DNA of 22,390 bases from an uncultured Mycoplasmatota bacterium. Its GTDB lineage: Bacteria; Bacillota_I; Bacilli_A; RF39; UBA660. Each line of letters begins with the position of its first letter. Position 1 is the stretch's first letter. Shown here in pieces: positions 8,301-14,870 of the stretch. The position numbers and the translations under genes are program-made. The stretch covers positions 1 to 22,390 of the forward strand of contig URWD01000022.1 in NCBI GenBank assembly GCA_900551525.1. Direction: 5' to 3'. The notes beneath the pieces are model-generated. The model was not told the origin of the DNA. It made no database searches and worked only from the letters and a program-made list of their open reading frames with translations.

Positions 8301-8698
8301 GCATACCAAATTGTTATGTCGCAAGCATATCACTCGGAGCCAATATGATGCAAGCAATAAAAGCCTTTAATGAAGCCGAAGCTCATAATGGTCCTGCAAT
8401 AATAATAGCTTACTCACCATGTATTGAACACGGAATTAAAACAGGTATGACCCATTCTAGCGAAGAACAAAAACTAGCAGTAGAATGCGGATATACAATT
8501 TTAATGCGACACGATGGAGAAACTCATATTGACTCTAAAAAACCTAATTTTGATAAGTATGAAACTTTCTTAGATAATGAAGTAAGATTTAATGCCTTAA
8601 AAATTAAAGATAAAGATTTAGCAAATAAAGTTCTTGAAGAGCAAAAAGAAAATGCCATTAAAAGATATGAATATTACAAAAAAATAACCACAAAATAA
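5369..8698 (+). CDS. nifJ: Pyruvate:ferredoxin (flavodoxin) oxidoreductase
   Basis: A single-chain, 1109-residue PFOR that oxidises pyruvate with CoA to acetyl-CoA and CO2, reducing ferredoxin; it marks anaerobic metabolism. Domain order is canonical: the pyrimidine-binding part (IYPITPSSPMA at about 24-34, TASQGLLLM), then the middle domains, an 8Fe-ferredoxin domain with C665, C668, C671, C675 and C711, C714, C717, C721, and the TPP domain with CAGCGETPY (C773, C776, third cluster), GGDGWAYDIGYGGLDH (around 908-923) and SNTGGQASKST. The C-terminal extension seen in the Desulfovibrio enzyme is absent, which explains the shorter length than about 1170. GGTGAT precedes ATG 5369. An unknown membrane protein gene follows by 11 bases and is probably cotranscribed. 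Confidence 0.95.
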   Translation: MKKIVDGNNACSKVAYYFSEVCSIYPITPSSPMASNIDALTSTNLLNIFNDKPKVLEMESEAGAAGALHGALLSGSLASTFTASQGLLLMIPNMYKIAGEMLPAVIHVASRSLATHALSIFGDHQDIYAVRQTGFCILASSSVFDAQNLAAVAHLSAIKGSLPFVHFFDGFRTSHELNTIEELPEDKILSLVDHDAINKFKDRCLNVGKKYQYGMAQNEDIYFQCMEARNKYYDAMPDIVNDYMEKINEIMATDYKPFNYYGASDAENIIIAMGSVTDTIKEVVDKLGNVGLIEVHLYRPFSKEYFLNVLPESVKNIAVLDRTKEAGSTGEPLYLDVCSILKGKDINIYGGRYGLSSKNTTPSEIYSVYKMLETSPRNNFTIGINDDVTKLSLKEEHIEIENDNKEIKIVGFGSDGMVSASKDLLKILHASKDLYVQGYFEYDSKKSGGVTISHLRYGDNKINEPYYVTHPEITVVTKDIYFRMFDIIESLKENGTLLINTIKNEEELLKLLPTKVKNTIFKKNIKVYYIDAENIASKNHLKGKISKIMEVLILNLLNVEDATSMLEDSIKKAFATKGEDIVNNNILAMHEALSNLKELKITHEYDETISIIDDNVINMINERRGNEIPVSMLMDYAFGRFPGATTNNEKRNISNIVPKWISENCIECGMCALACPHAVIRAIANDEDVDGIPFIGQDGLKYSIKISEKDCTGCGVCASVCPGKMGKKALKMVEKVEKTSIDFDGVKSVNPLPKTTIKGVALEKPLFAFSGACAGCGETPYIKMLTQILGEKLVIANATGCSSIYGGSTPSTPYSIPWANSLFEDNAEFALGIHISYKQKRERIKHIMEETINSVEIDVKDLFTKWLENENDFEITNKIKSELKGKTLPKELNDLIDYVPARTVWAIGGDGWAYDIGYGGLDHVLHSNENIKVLVLDTEVYSNTGGQASKSTKLGAVAEFANFGKRTAKKDLFRIASCIPNCYVASISLGANMMQAIKAFNEAEAHNGPAIIIAYSPCIEHGIKTGMTHSSEEQKLAVECGYTILMRHDGETHIDSKKPNFDKYETFLDNEVRFNALKIKDKDLANKVLEEQKENAIKRYEYYKKITTK

Positions 8699-8709
8699 AG
8701 GAAAATAAT

Positions 8710-9645
8710 ATGAATACAAAAAGAAGTAAAAAGTACACTATACCAAAATTAATCCTAGTAACTATTCTAGGATTAATTGGTATAATACTTATAAAAAAAT
8801 CAAATATTTTAAGTGTAAACGATTACGATGCATTATTTGCATGTATAAAAAAATATACTATAGAAATATTACTAGGTTTAATGTGTATTATTTTCTTTTT
8901 TTATTATGCATTAACGTATCTAATTTGGTTAATATATAAGCCTAAAAAAGAAATAGTTTATCTTTTAAAAAACGAAGATAATATATGTACATTTATTTCT
9001 AAAAATGGTAAAGAATACAAATACAAGAACTGTAATAAAACAGAAAACAAGCATTACTATGTAATAAAAAATCAATTTTTTATATACGAAGTTTTAGAAG
9101 AATGTACAGACACAAATTTAACAATACCAAATTTAAAAGAAAGGTACTGGTCTACATATTATTTTCCTTATAATAAATATGAAAATACAATTATTTTACC
9201 TTTTATTTATATCCTTATGATACCCGGAATATTAACTATATTATTTAATAAATCAAATAATAAAATATTTGGTTTTATTTGGTGTCTAATTCCCTTTGTA
9301 TTAATTATGTATGACTTATTCTTAAAGATTAAAAACAAAAAGAATTTAGGGAATGAAGAACATATAAGTACTAAAGAAAATTTAAGAAATTTAATAATAA
9401 TTATTGGGGCTTTAATACCAAGTTTGTTTCTAACTTACACCATTTATCAAGTGCATGACCTCCTTTCAAAATTTATATTCTTTGGATTATTATGTGAAAG
9501 TATAAGTTTTCTTGGTTATGCAATATCAAAAGTTATAAATAATAAAAAAATAGAAAAAATCTTCAAAATTTTAATTATAATTTTTGCTTTAATTTATTTT
9601 ATTGGCTTGTTAACCTTTTGTTTTTATCTTTTTCTAAAAAAATAA
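8710..9645 (+). CDS. Multi-pass membrane protein of unknown function
   Basis: I do not recognise this 311-residue protein. It has about seven hydrophobic segments, roughly at residues 12-28, 50-77, 162-180, 187-206, 226-247, 252-272 and 284-307. A lysine-rich N-terminus precedes the first. The soluble stretch between segments 2 and 3 (about 78-160) contains three cysteines (FISKNGKEYKYKNCNK and VLEECTD) and many tyrosines. The gene starts 11 bases after the PFOR stop with AAGGAAAA as binding site, so it looks co-transcribed with PFOR. No catalytic motif is visible, and a link with electron transfer is only suggested by position. It lacks an obvious plus-strand terminator; the strong hairpin just downstream is oriented for a minus-strand RNA. 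Confidence 0.6.
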   Translation: MNTKRSKKYTIPKLILVTILGLIGIILIKKSNILSVNDYDALFACIKKYTIEILLGLMCIIFFFYYALTYLIWLIYKPKKEIVYLLKNEDNICTFISKNGKEYKYKNCNKTENKHYYVIKNQFFIYEVLEECTDTNLTIPNLKERYWSTYYFPYNKYENTIILPFIYILMIPGILTILFNKSNNKIFGFIWCLIPFVLIMYDLFLKIKNKKNLGNEEHISTKENLRNLIIIIGALIPSLFLTYTIYQVHDLLSKFIFFGLLCESISFLGYAISKVINNKKIEKIFKILIIIFALIYFIGLLTFCFYLFLKK

Positions 9646-9650
9646 CCAAC

Positions 9651-9748
9651 AAAAAAAGCGGAGATTTCCTAAGAAATCTCCTAAAAGAATAAAAAGGGGT
9701 TGACTAGTGTGATACTAGCACCAATTCGCCTTCTTTAAGTGAATTGGT
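9651..9748 (-). ncRNA. Candidate small RNA 1 with C-rich linker (about 98 nt)
   Basis: On the minus strand, a TTGACA-N17-TAAGAT promoter predicts a start near 9748. The RNA would contain hairpin 1 (9719-9727 with 9741-9749, 9 perfect bp), hairpin 2 (9704-9708 with 9714-9718), an unpaired CAACCCC segment (CCCC at 9696-9699) followed by U-rich sequence, and a terminator stem 9660-9668/9673-9681 (9 bp, TTAG loop), then GC and seven U. No ORF with a ribosome binding site exists within it. It is divergent from recG and convergent with the membrane protein gene. The C-rich single-stranded motif is typical of Gram-positive sRNAs that pair with Shine-Dalgarno sequences. A second copy of the same plan lies at 11941-12042. 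Confidence 0.7.
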
Positions 9749-9755
9749 GATTACT

Positions 9756-9784
9756 ATCTTAATCGAAAAAGTACAATTTGTCAA
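9756..9784 (-). promoter_or_regulatory. Promoter of small RNA 1
   Basis: On the minus strand, TTGACA (9779-9784) is a perfect -35, then come 17 bp and TAAGAT (9756-9761). The second sRNA has the same hexamers and spacing. Confidence 0.75.
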
Positions 9785-9802
9785 GCTATTTTTGCAAAAA
9801 TT

Positions 9803-9811
9803 TGTTATAAT
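9803..9811 (+). promoter_or_regulatory. Extended -10 promoter of recG
   Basis: TGTTATAAT is an extended -10 element, 16 bases before the start codon. The leader is therefore very short. TTGTCA at 9778-9783 is too far away (22 bp) to be a normal -35 and belongs to the divergent sRNA promoter. Confidence 0.6.
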
Positions 9812-9827
9812 TATGACGGAGGTACAA

Positions 9828-11819
9828 ATGAACTTAGAATTATTACCCAAAATAGGTCCTAAAACTATAAATATACTAAATAAAATTAATATAAATACTG
9901 TGGAAGAGTTACTTACATACTATCCATATCGTTATAATGTTATTAAATTTATTAATATTAATGATGCCGATGAAACAATGACTTATTATATTAAGGCAAA
10001 AGTTTTGAATGTGCCAAAAGTAGCCTATATCAAAAGAAACTTTAATCGTTTAGACTTTTTAGCAAGTAACAATAATCATGATTTTAAAGTAGTTATTTTT
10101 AACAGAGCTTTTTTAAAGAAAAATTTAACATCAGATAGAGAAATAGTTTTAATAGGTAAATATTCTAAGATAAAAAATACTTTTACTGCCAATGATATTA
10201 AATTTAAAGCTGAAGATGAAAAAATAGAACCAATCTATCATTTAACGGAAGGACTTAAAAATTCTAGCTTAGAAAGTATGATAGAAACAGCTTTAAATAA
10301 AAAGATAAATATTGATGATAATATTCCAACATATTTAAATGACAAATATAACTTATTAAGTAAAGATGATGCAATAAGAAAAATACATAAGCCAGAAAAT
10401 ATAAATGATATAAAACAAAGTGAGTTAAAACTAATTTATGAAGAATTATTTATTTACATGTTTAAAATAAATTACTTAAAAAATATTAATAAAATAACTA
10501 AAGGCTTACCAAAGAATTTTGATGAAAATGAAGTTCAAGAATTTTTATCAAGTTTAAATTTTGAATTAACGACAGATCAATTAAAAACAATTGAAGAAAT
10601 ACTTAAAGATATGAAAGAAAATAAAAGAATGAATAGACTTGTTCTAGGTGATGTAGGTTCAGGGAAAACAATCGTAGCAATTGCTTCAATACTTGCAAAT
10701 TTTCTAAGTGGATATCAATCAACATTTATGGCACCAACAGAAATACTAGCAAAACAACACTATGAGTCCATCAAAGAATATTTTAAAGAATATGATATAA
10801 ACATAACTTTATTAACTGGAAGTCTTACCAAAAAACAAAAAGAAAAGTTATATACTCAAATTGAAAATGGTGAAATTGATATTGTAATTGGTACACATGC
10901 ATTATTAAATGATAATTTGAATTTTAAAAATTTAGGTTTAGTAATTACTGACGAACAACATCGCTTCGGAGTTAACCAACGTAACTTACTTCAAAACAAA
11001 GGACTAAACGGAGATGCAGATGTACTATATTTATCAGCAACCCCAATACCAAGAACTTATGCATTAACAATTTATGGTGATTTAGATTTATCTCAAATTA
11101 AAACGAAACCAAATATTAGAAAAGAAATAATAACAAAGATAGAAGAAGAAAAAAACATCAAGGAAGTTTTAATTAAAATGTATGATGAGTTAAAACAAAA
11201 TCATCAAATATTCGTAGTTTCTCCTTTAATTGAACAAAATGATGAACTTAATTTAAATAGTGTTATTGAATTAAAAGAAAAGCTAAATAAAGCCTTTAAT
11301 AACAAAGTTAGAATTGAAATCTTACATGGAAAATTAAAGCAAAAAGAAAAAGATAATCTTATGAAAGAATTCGGGGAAAACAAAATAAATATTTTAATAT
11401 CAACCACAGTTATTGAAGTAGGAATAGACGTGCCAAATGCATCGATGATGGTTATTTATAATGCTGAAAGATTTGGTCTTGCAACACTTCACCAACTTCG
11501 AGGCAGGGTAGGAAGAAGCAATATTCAGAGTTATTGTTATTTAGTAACTAATTCAAGTAATAATGAAAGACTTAAAGTAATGGAAGAATCTTCAGATGGT
11601 TTTTATATTGCAGAAAAAGATTTTGAACAACGTGGTCAAGGTGATCTTTTCGGAGTAAAACAAAGTGGAGATATGTCATTTAAAATTGCAAATTTAAAAA
11701 GAGATTTTAATATATTAACTCAAGCAAACATTGATGCCAAAGAATTTTTAGATAATAAATCTTATCAAGATTATGATTATTACAAAAATATAATAAAAGA
11801 AATAGATTTTCTAGATTGA
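9828..11819 (+). CDS. recG: ATP-dependent DNA helicase RecG
   Basis: RecG remodels stalled replication forks and branch-migrates Holliday junctions. The 663-residue protein (E. coli 693) begins with LLPKIGPKTINILNKI (helix-hairpin-helix-like) and LTYYPYRY, then the OB-type wedge domain. The SF2 motor follows: Walker A GDVGSGKT (274-281), motif II DEQH (375-378), STTVIEVGIDVPNASMMVIYNAERFGL and QLRGRVGRS, and the RecG tail DFEQRGQGDLFGVKQSG. I chose ATG 9828 because GGAGG (9818-9822) lies 5 bases upstream; extension to 9744 would add 28 residues unlike RecG and run through the sRNA promoter. It is probably monocistronic: an extended -10 upstream and a long hairpin over its stop codon. Confidence 0.95.
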   Translation: MNLELLPKIGPKTINILNKININTVEELLTYYPYRYNVIKFININDADETMTYYIKAKVLNVPKVAYIKRNFNRLDFLASNNNHDFKVVIFNRAFLKKNLTSDREIVLIGKYSKIKNTFTANDIKFKAEDEKIEPIYHLTEGLKNSSLESMIETALNKKINIDDNIPTYLNDKYNLLSKDDAIRKIHKPENINDIKQSELKLIYEELFIYMFKINYLKNINKITKGLPKNFDENEVQEFLSSLNFELTTDQLKTIEEILKDMKENKRMNRLVLGDVGSGKTIVAIASILANFLSGYQSTFMAPTEILAKQHYESIKEYFKEYDINITLLTGSLTKKQKEKLYTQIENGEIDIVIGTHALLNDNLNFKNLGLVITDEQHRFGVNQRNLLQNKGLNGDADVLYLSATPIPRTYALTIYGDLDLSQIKTKPNIRKEIITKIEEEKNIKEVLIKMYDELKQNHQIFVVSPLIEQNDELNLNSVIELKEKLNKAFNNKVRIEILHGKLKQKEKDNLMKEFGENKINILISTTVIEVGIDVPNASMMVIYNAERFGLATLHQLRGRVGRSNIQSYCYLVTNSSNNERLKVMEESSDGFYIAEKDFEQRGQGDLFGVKQSGDMSFKIANLKRDFNILTQANIDAKEFLDNKSYQDYDYYKNIIKEIDFLD

Positions 11820-11840
11820 TTATCTATTTCTTTTATTATA
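11789..11840 (+). terminator. Long hairpin terminator overlapping the recG stop codon
   Basis: A 19-bp perfect stem (11789-11807 with 11822-11840) with a 14-nt loop that contains the recG stop. The right arm itself carries the T-run (TTTCTTTTATTATA). Its symmetry allows it to work on the minus strand as well. Confidence 0.7.
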
Positions 11841-11883
11841 CTAATAAAAAAGTGTTTTGTAATTTTTAACTATTTTAAAATTT

Positions 11884-11904
11884 TGCCACATAAACTGCCA
11901 CATA
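11884..11904. repeat. Short direct repeat TGCCACATA
   Basis: TGCCACATA occurs at 11884-11892 and 11896-11904, a 12-bp period, in an otherwise A+T-rich intergenic stretch. It could be a protein-binding site or a leftover of an attachment region. No recombinase is nearby. Confidence 0.35.
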
Positions 11905-11940
11905 GAGCATTTTTAGTTATTAAAAAAGTCCTTAAAATAA

Positions 11941-12042
11941 ACAAAAACGAGAGCTTTCGCTCTCTTCAGGGGGTTTTGGTTGATCTCTTCACATTGAGAT
12001 TCGTAAGAGAGATCAGGTTATTAGCATGACTTGTATCATGCT
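11941..12042 (-). ncRNA. Candidate small RNA 2 with C-rich linker (about 102 nt)
   Basis: On the minus strand, a TTGACA-N17-TAAGAT promoter predicts a start near 12042. The RNA contains hairpin 1 (12022-12029 with 12036-12043, 8 perfect bp), hairpin 2 (11981-11988 with 12008-12015, 8 bp closing a 19-nt loop), an unpaired ACCAAAACCCCCTGAA linker (CCCCC at 11969-11973) and a terminator stem GAGAGC-GAAA-GCTCTC (11949-11964) with a GNRA tetraloop, followed by GUUUUUGUUUAUUUU. The order of parts, size, promoter boxes and position (divergent from the downstream gene) equal those of small RNA 1, although the stem sequences differ. It carries no coding signals. Confidence 0.7.
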
Positions 12043-12048
12043 AGTATA

Positions 12049-12077
12049 ATCTTAATATTTTTTTTGAAGTTTGTCAA
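12049..12077 (-). promoter_or_regulatory. Promoter of small RNA 2
   Basis: On the minus strand, TTGACA (12072-12077), 17 bp and TAAGAT (12049-12054), identical in hexamers and spacing to the promoter at 9756-9784. Its -35 lies 15 bp from the divergent -35 of the DUF1848 gene. Confidence 0.75.
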
Positions 12078-12092
12078 TAACTTTTTCAAAAT

Positions 12093-12121
12093 TTGACAAA
12101 TTATTCTTATAATAATATAAT
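12093..12121 (+). promoter_or_regulatory. Consensus sigma-A promoter of the DUF1848 gene
   Basis: TTGACA (12093-12098), 17 bp and TATAAT (12116-12121) form a perfect consensus promoter. It stands back-to-back with the sRNA 2 promoter, so the two may compete or be co-regulated. Confidence 0.9.
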
Positions 12122-12175
12122 CATAACGAAGAAAGAACTCAAAAATTGATAAAAAAGTAGATAAGGAGATTAGTC

Positions 12176-13063
12176 ATGATATTAAATGTAAGTGGTAGAA
12201 CAGATATAGTAGCATTTTATTCAAAATGGTTTTTAAATAGATTAAAAGAAGGATATGTAGATGTTAGAAATCCATTTAATCCAAATTTAGTAAGTAGAAT
12301 CAATTTTGATGATGTAGATTTAATATTGTTTTGCACTAAAAATCCTATACCTATCGTAGATAAACTTGGTGATATTAAAATACCATATATATTTCATGTA
12401 ACAATAACTCCATATAAAGATGATATAGAACCAAATTTACCATCTAAAAGTAAAATAATCGAAGCAGTCAAAAAGATATCAACAAGGGTTGGTATAGATA
12501 ATATTTATGTAAGATATGACCCAATTTTTATAAGTGAAAAATACAATATAGAATACCACATAAAAGCATTTACAAAGTTATGTAGTCTTTTAAAAGGTTA
12601 TGTTAAGACTATAATTGTATCATTTATAGATAATTATAAAAATGTAAGAAAAAATCTACCATACTTAAAGTATCGTTCATTTACTGAAGAAGATTATAAG
12701 TTAATTGGTGAAAATTTTAGCAAAATTGCCAAAGATAACAATATGGTGATACAAACATGTTTTGAGAAAAGAAATTTAACAGAATATGGATTTATCAAAG
12801 GCGAATGCATGTCAAAAGAACTTGCTTTTAAACTAACGGGTAAAACATATAAAAAGTGGCAAGCGCGTAAAGGTAATGCATGTAATTGTGTAGAGTTAGT
12901 GGATATTGGTGTGTATAATTCGTGTAATCATTTATGTAAATACTGTTATGCAAATTATGATGAAAGTAAAGTTAAAGAAAATATTAACAACCATGATATA
13001 AATTCATCACTATTAATAGGTCACATAAATAGTGATGATATTATAAAACCAAGAAAAAAGTAA
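12176..13063 (+). CDS. DUF1848 family protein (radical-SAM-like iron-sulfur protein)
   Basis: The 295-residue protein begins SGRTDIVAFYSKWFLNRL, continues with LILFCTKNP and FHVTITPY, and has C250-x3-C254-x2-C257 (SCNHLCKYCYAN) near its end, preceded by CNC (236-238). This is the DUF1848 pattern, in which a radical-SAM-type CxxxCxxC motif appears near the C-terminus instead of the N-terminus. These proteins are thought to resemble DNA photoproduct lyase and other radical SAM barrels; the substrate is unknown. AAGGAG (12163-12168) sits before ATG 12176. Transcription starts at a perfect consensus promoter, giving a leader of about 48 nt. It has no obvious terminator, and another promoter follows before the next gene. 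Confidence 0.85.
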   Translation: MILNVSGRTDIVAFYSKWFLNRLKEGYVDVRNPFNPNLVSRINFDDVDLILFCTKNPIPIVDKLGDIKIPYIFHVTITPYKDDIEPNLPSKSKIIEAVKKISTRVGIDNIYVRYDPIFISEKYNIEYHIKAFTKLCSLLKGYVKTIIVSFIDNYKNVRKNLPYLKYRSFTEEDYKLIGENFSKIAKDNNMVIQTCFEKRNLTEYGFIKGECMSKELAFKLTGKTYKKWQARKGNACNCVELVDIGVYNSCNHLCKYCYANYDESKVKENINNHDINSSLLIGHINSDDIIKPRKK

Positions 13064-13122
13064 AGTTTACATAAAATTTACAAGTTTAATATACAATATA
13101 ATTATTAATTTTAAGAAAAGAA

Positions 13123-13131
13123 TGTTATAAT
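13123..13131 (+). promoter_or_regulatory. Extended -10 promoter of the 13156 gene
   Basis: TGTTATAAT lies 24 bases before the GTG start. The -35 region (about 13103-13108, TATTAA) is poor. Confidence 0.55.
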
Positions 13132-13155
13132 AAACATATGAAGGAGGCTTAATTT

Positions 13156-14565
13156 GTGGAACAAACTATTGATATTAAAAATATATATGATGTTATGAAT
13201 TGTATAAATATGGTAGTAATAAATGCCAAGAATCCAAAGAGTATAAGTAGTCCAAAATATCAAAAGGCCCAAGATATTGTCAGTGAAGTGAAAAATTCAT
13301 GGAAAAAATACATGGAAGCAGTTGTTTTAGAAAGTATTTTATCAAAAATAACTTTTAAAGATAGTTTAAGTGAAAACGGACAAAAAATATACAATGAATT
13401 AAAACAAATAGCAAACAAAAAGAATACTTATCTTGAAAATTTTAAAAGATTAATAACAAAACAAAAATTAGGTTTATTTGAAGAAATGAATGTAGTATCA
13501 ACATACTTTGTTAGATACGAAATTAACTTGGATAATGAAAAAGAATATGTTTTACATGAGTCTAAGGATCGTAAAAATCTAACAAGTATTAATAATTCAC
13601 TAAACAATCAAGGCATCGGACTACTTAGTATATTTGAAAAACTAGAAAGACAAAGAGAATTTAGTAAAGAAAGTCCTTTAGAAATTGAAGCAAAATTAAA
13701 TGAATTTGTAGAAAAATCAAAAGATTTAGATTATACATCATTAAGTAGTGTTATGAAAAATGAATTAGGAATGAAACTAGATGTAACAAAATTAGATGCA
13801 TTAAAATTAGAACAAGGACGAGTTATAAGACAAATGCAAAGCCTTAATAATGTTACAACTTTATTAGAAAAATATCGAAGCTACATATCTTCTGAGACAT
13901 ATTTAAAAATTGCAGCTTTAAGTAATGATTTTGCTTTTGTAAAATCAAGTTTAACTGCTAGAGAAAATGAAATAACTAAAAGCTTTGATGATGAAATAAA
14001 TTCCATAAGTGAAAAATTATTTGGTAGTGAAAAAGCAAACAGAATAACAGCTTTACTTGCTATGCTTACTCGTGGACATGATGGAGAAGGTAAAGAACTA
14101 ACAACAGAAAAAAAAGCTATTTTAACTGAAGAACTAGAAAAAATGCAAAAAGAAAATCCAGAATTATATAAAATTACAACAAGTAAGTATTTAGCAGAAG
14201 AAAACGTAAAAAGACAAGCATTAGAACATGAATATAGTGAACAATCTAAAAATAAATTAGATGATTCTTTATTATCATCAAAAGAAAAATCTGAAAGAGC
14301 ATATTATTATGAATTACTAGTAGTAAATAGAGATTTAGATAAATTTATTTCCATGAGTAATTTCTCAGATCTATATGATAAATATTTAAAATTAGAACAA
14401 AATGATTCTTTATTGCTAAGTCAAATAGTTCATTATTACTTAGCATATTTAGATTATTTAGACAAAGTTAAAGAAAGAAACCAAGAGCCAGAATTTATAA
14501 ATTGGGAAAAATATGTTGATAATATGCTTATACAAAATGGATATATTAAAAAGGAAGGGAGATAG
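13156..14565 (+). CDS. Alpha-helical cytoplasmic protein of unknown function
   Basis: I do not recognise this 469-residue protein. It is almost entirely predicted helix and rich in Lys, Glu, Leu and Ser, with no signal peptide or membrane span. Heptad-like stretches appear around residues 170-210, 260-300 and 320-385 (TTEKKAILTEELEKMQKENPE). Cysteine is nearly absent. The start is GTG at 13156, 7 bases after AAGGAGGCTT (13141-13150), a very strong ribosome binding site; GTG here may tune the output. It forms an operon with the small membrane protein gene 3 bases downstream, suggesting a soluble/membrane pair. There is no motif to assign a role; a structural or scaffold function is only a guess. 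Confidence 0.65.
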   Translation: MEQTIDIKNIYDVMNCINMVVINAKNPKSISSPKYQKAQDIVSEVKNSWKKYMEAVVLESILSKITFKDSLSENGQKIYNELKQIANKKNTYLENFKRLITKQKLGLFEEMNVVSTYFVRYEINLDNEKEYVLHESKDRKNLTSINNSLNNQGIGLLSIFEKLERQREFSKESPLEIEAKLNEFVEKSKDLDYTSLSSVMKNELGMKLDVTKLDALKLEQGRVIRQMQSLNNVTTLLEKYRSYISSETYLKIAALSNDFAFVKSSLTARENEITKSFDDEINSISEKLFGSEKANRITALLAMLTRGHDGEGKELTTEKKAILTEELEKMQKENPELYKITTSKYLAEENVKRQALEHEYSEQSKNKLDDSLLSSKEKSERAYYYELLVVNRDLDKFISMSNFSDLYDKYLKLEQNDSLLLSQIVHYYLAYLDYLDKVKERNQEPEFINWEKYVDNMLIQNGYIKKEGR

Positions 14566-14568
14566 ACT

Positions 14569-14793
14569 ATGTTAAGTGATGTAAATGTATTTTTATTATT
14601 TTTACTAATTTTAGTTATATGTTTACTAGTTTACTTTTTAATAAAGTGGGCAGTAAGAGATGGTATTAAAGAAGCATATCATGAAATAACTGGTAAAATA
14701 ACTTATGAAGATAAGAAAAATCAAGAACTAACTAAAGAAATAGAAGAAGGTATTAAAAAAGTTCCTAAAAAACGTGCTAGCAAGAAAAAATAA
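14569..14793 (+). CDS. Small single-pass membrane protein
   Basis: A 74-residue protein with one hydrophobic helix (about residues 7-27, FLLFLLILVICLLVYFLIKW) and a charged cytoplasmic tail ending in KKVPKKRASKKK. The strongly basic end suits inside orientation and binding of acidic partners, nucleic acid or lipid. GGAAGGGAG, just ahead of ATG 14569, lies inside the end of the upstream gene, and the gap between genes is 3 bases, so the two are translated from one mRNA. Function unknown; likely it anchors or partners the helical protein encoded upstream. Confidence 0.65.
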   Translation: MLSDVNVFLLFLLILVICLLVYFLIKWAVRDGIKEAYHEITGKITYEDKKNQELTKEIEEGIKKVPKKRASKKK

Positions 14794-14806
14794 TATCTTT
14801 TTTCTT
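14782..14806 (+). terminator. Weak A:T-rich terminator
   Basis: AAGAAAAAA (14782-14790) pairs with TTTTTTCTT (14798-14806) over the stop codon of the small membrane protein gene. All pairs but one are A:T, so efficiency is uncertain. Confidence 0.4.
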
Positions 14807-14817
14807 TGGCATAAAAT

Positions 14818-14846
14818 TTGACATAAAACCACTATTGTGGTAAAAT
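14818..14846 (+). promoter_or_regulatory. Promoter of the double-HEPN gene with palindrome in its spacer
   Basis: TTGACA (14818-14823), 17 bp and TAAAAT (14841-14846). The inverted repeat ACCAC-TATT-GTGGT (14828-14841) fills the spacer and touches the -10, a classic place for a repressor. The G-run of the ribosome binding site (14860-14864) can pair with CCCA at 14851-14854. Confidence 0.7.
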
Positions 14847-14870
14847 ATAGCCCATCAATGGGGGAAAATT

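Noticed and set aside
9660..9681. Plus-strand terminator for the membrane protein gene
   Set aside because: The plus strand lacks a T-run after the stem (it reads TAAAAG), while the minus strand has seven T, so it belongs to the minus-strand RNA.
9744..9827. N-terminal extension of RecG from an upstream start
   Set aside because: The added residues do not resemble RecG, and GGAGG 5 bases before ATG 9828 marks the true start.
9651..12042. 6S RNA, SRP RNA or riboswitch identity for the two structured elements
   Set aside because: Length near 100 nt, own promoters and terminators, and absence of the SRP tetraloop-helix signature or the long 6S bubble do not fit; neither is in a leader of a minus-strand gene.
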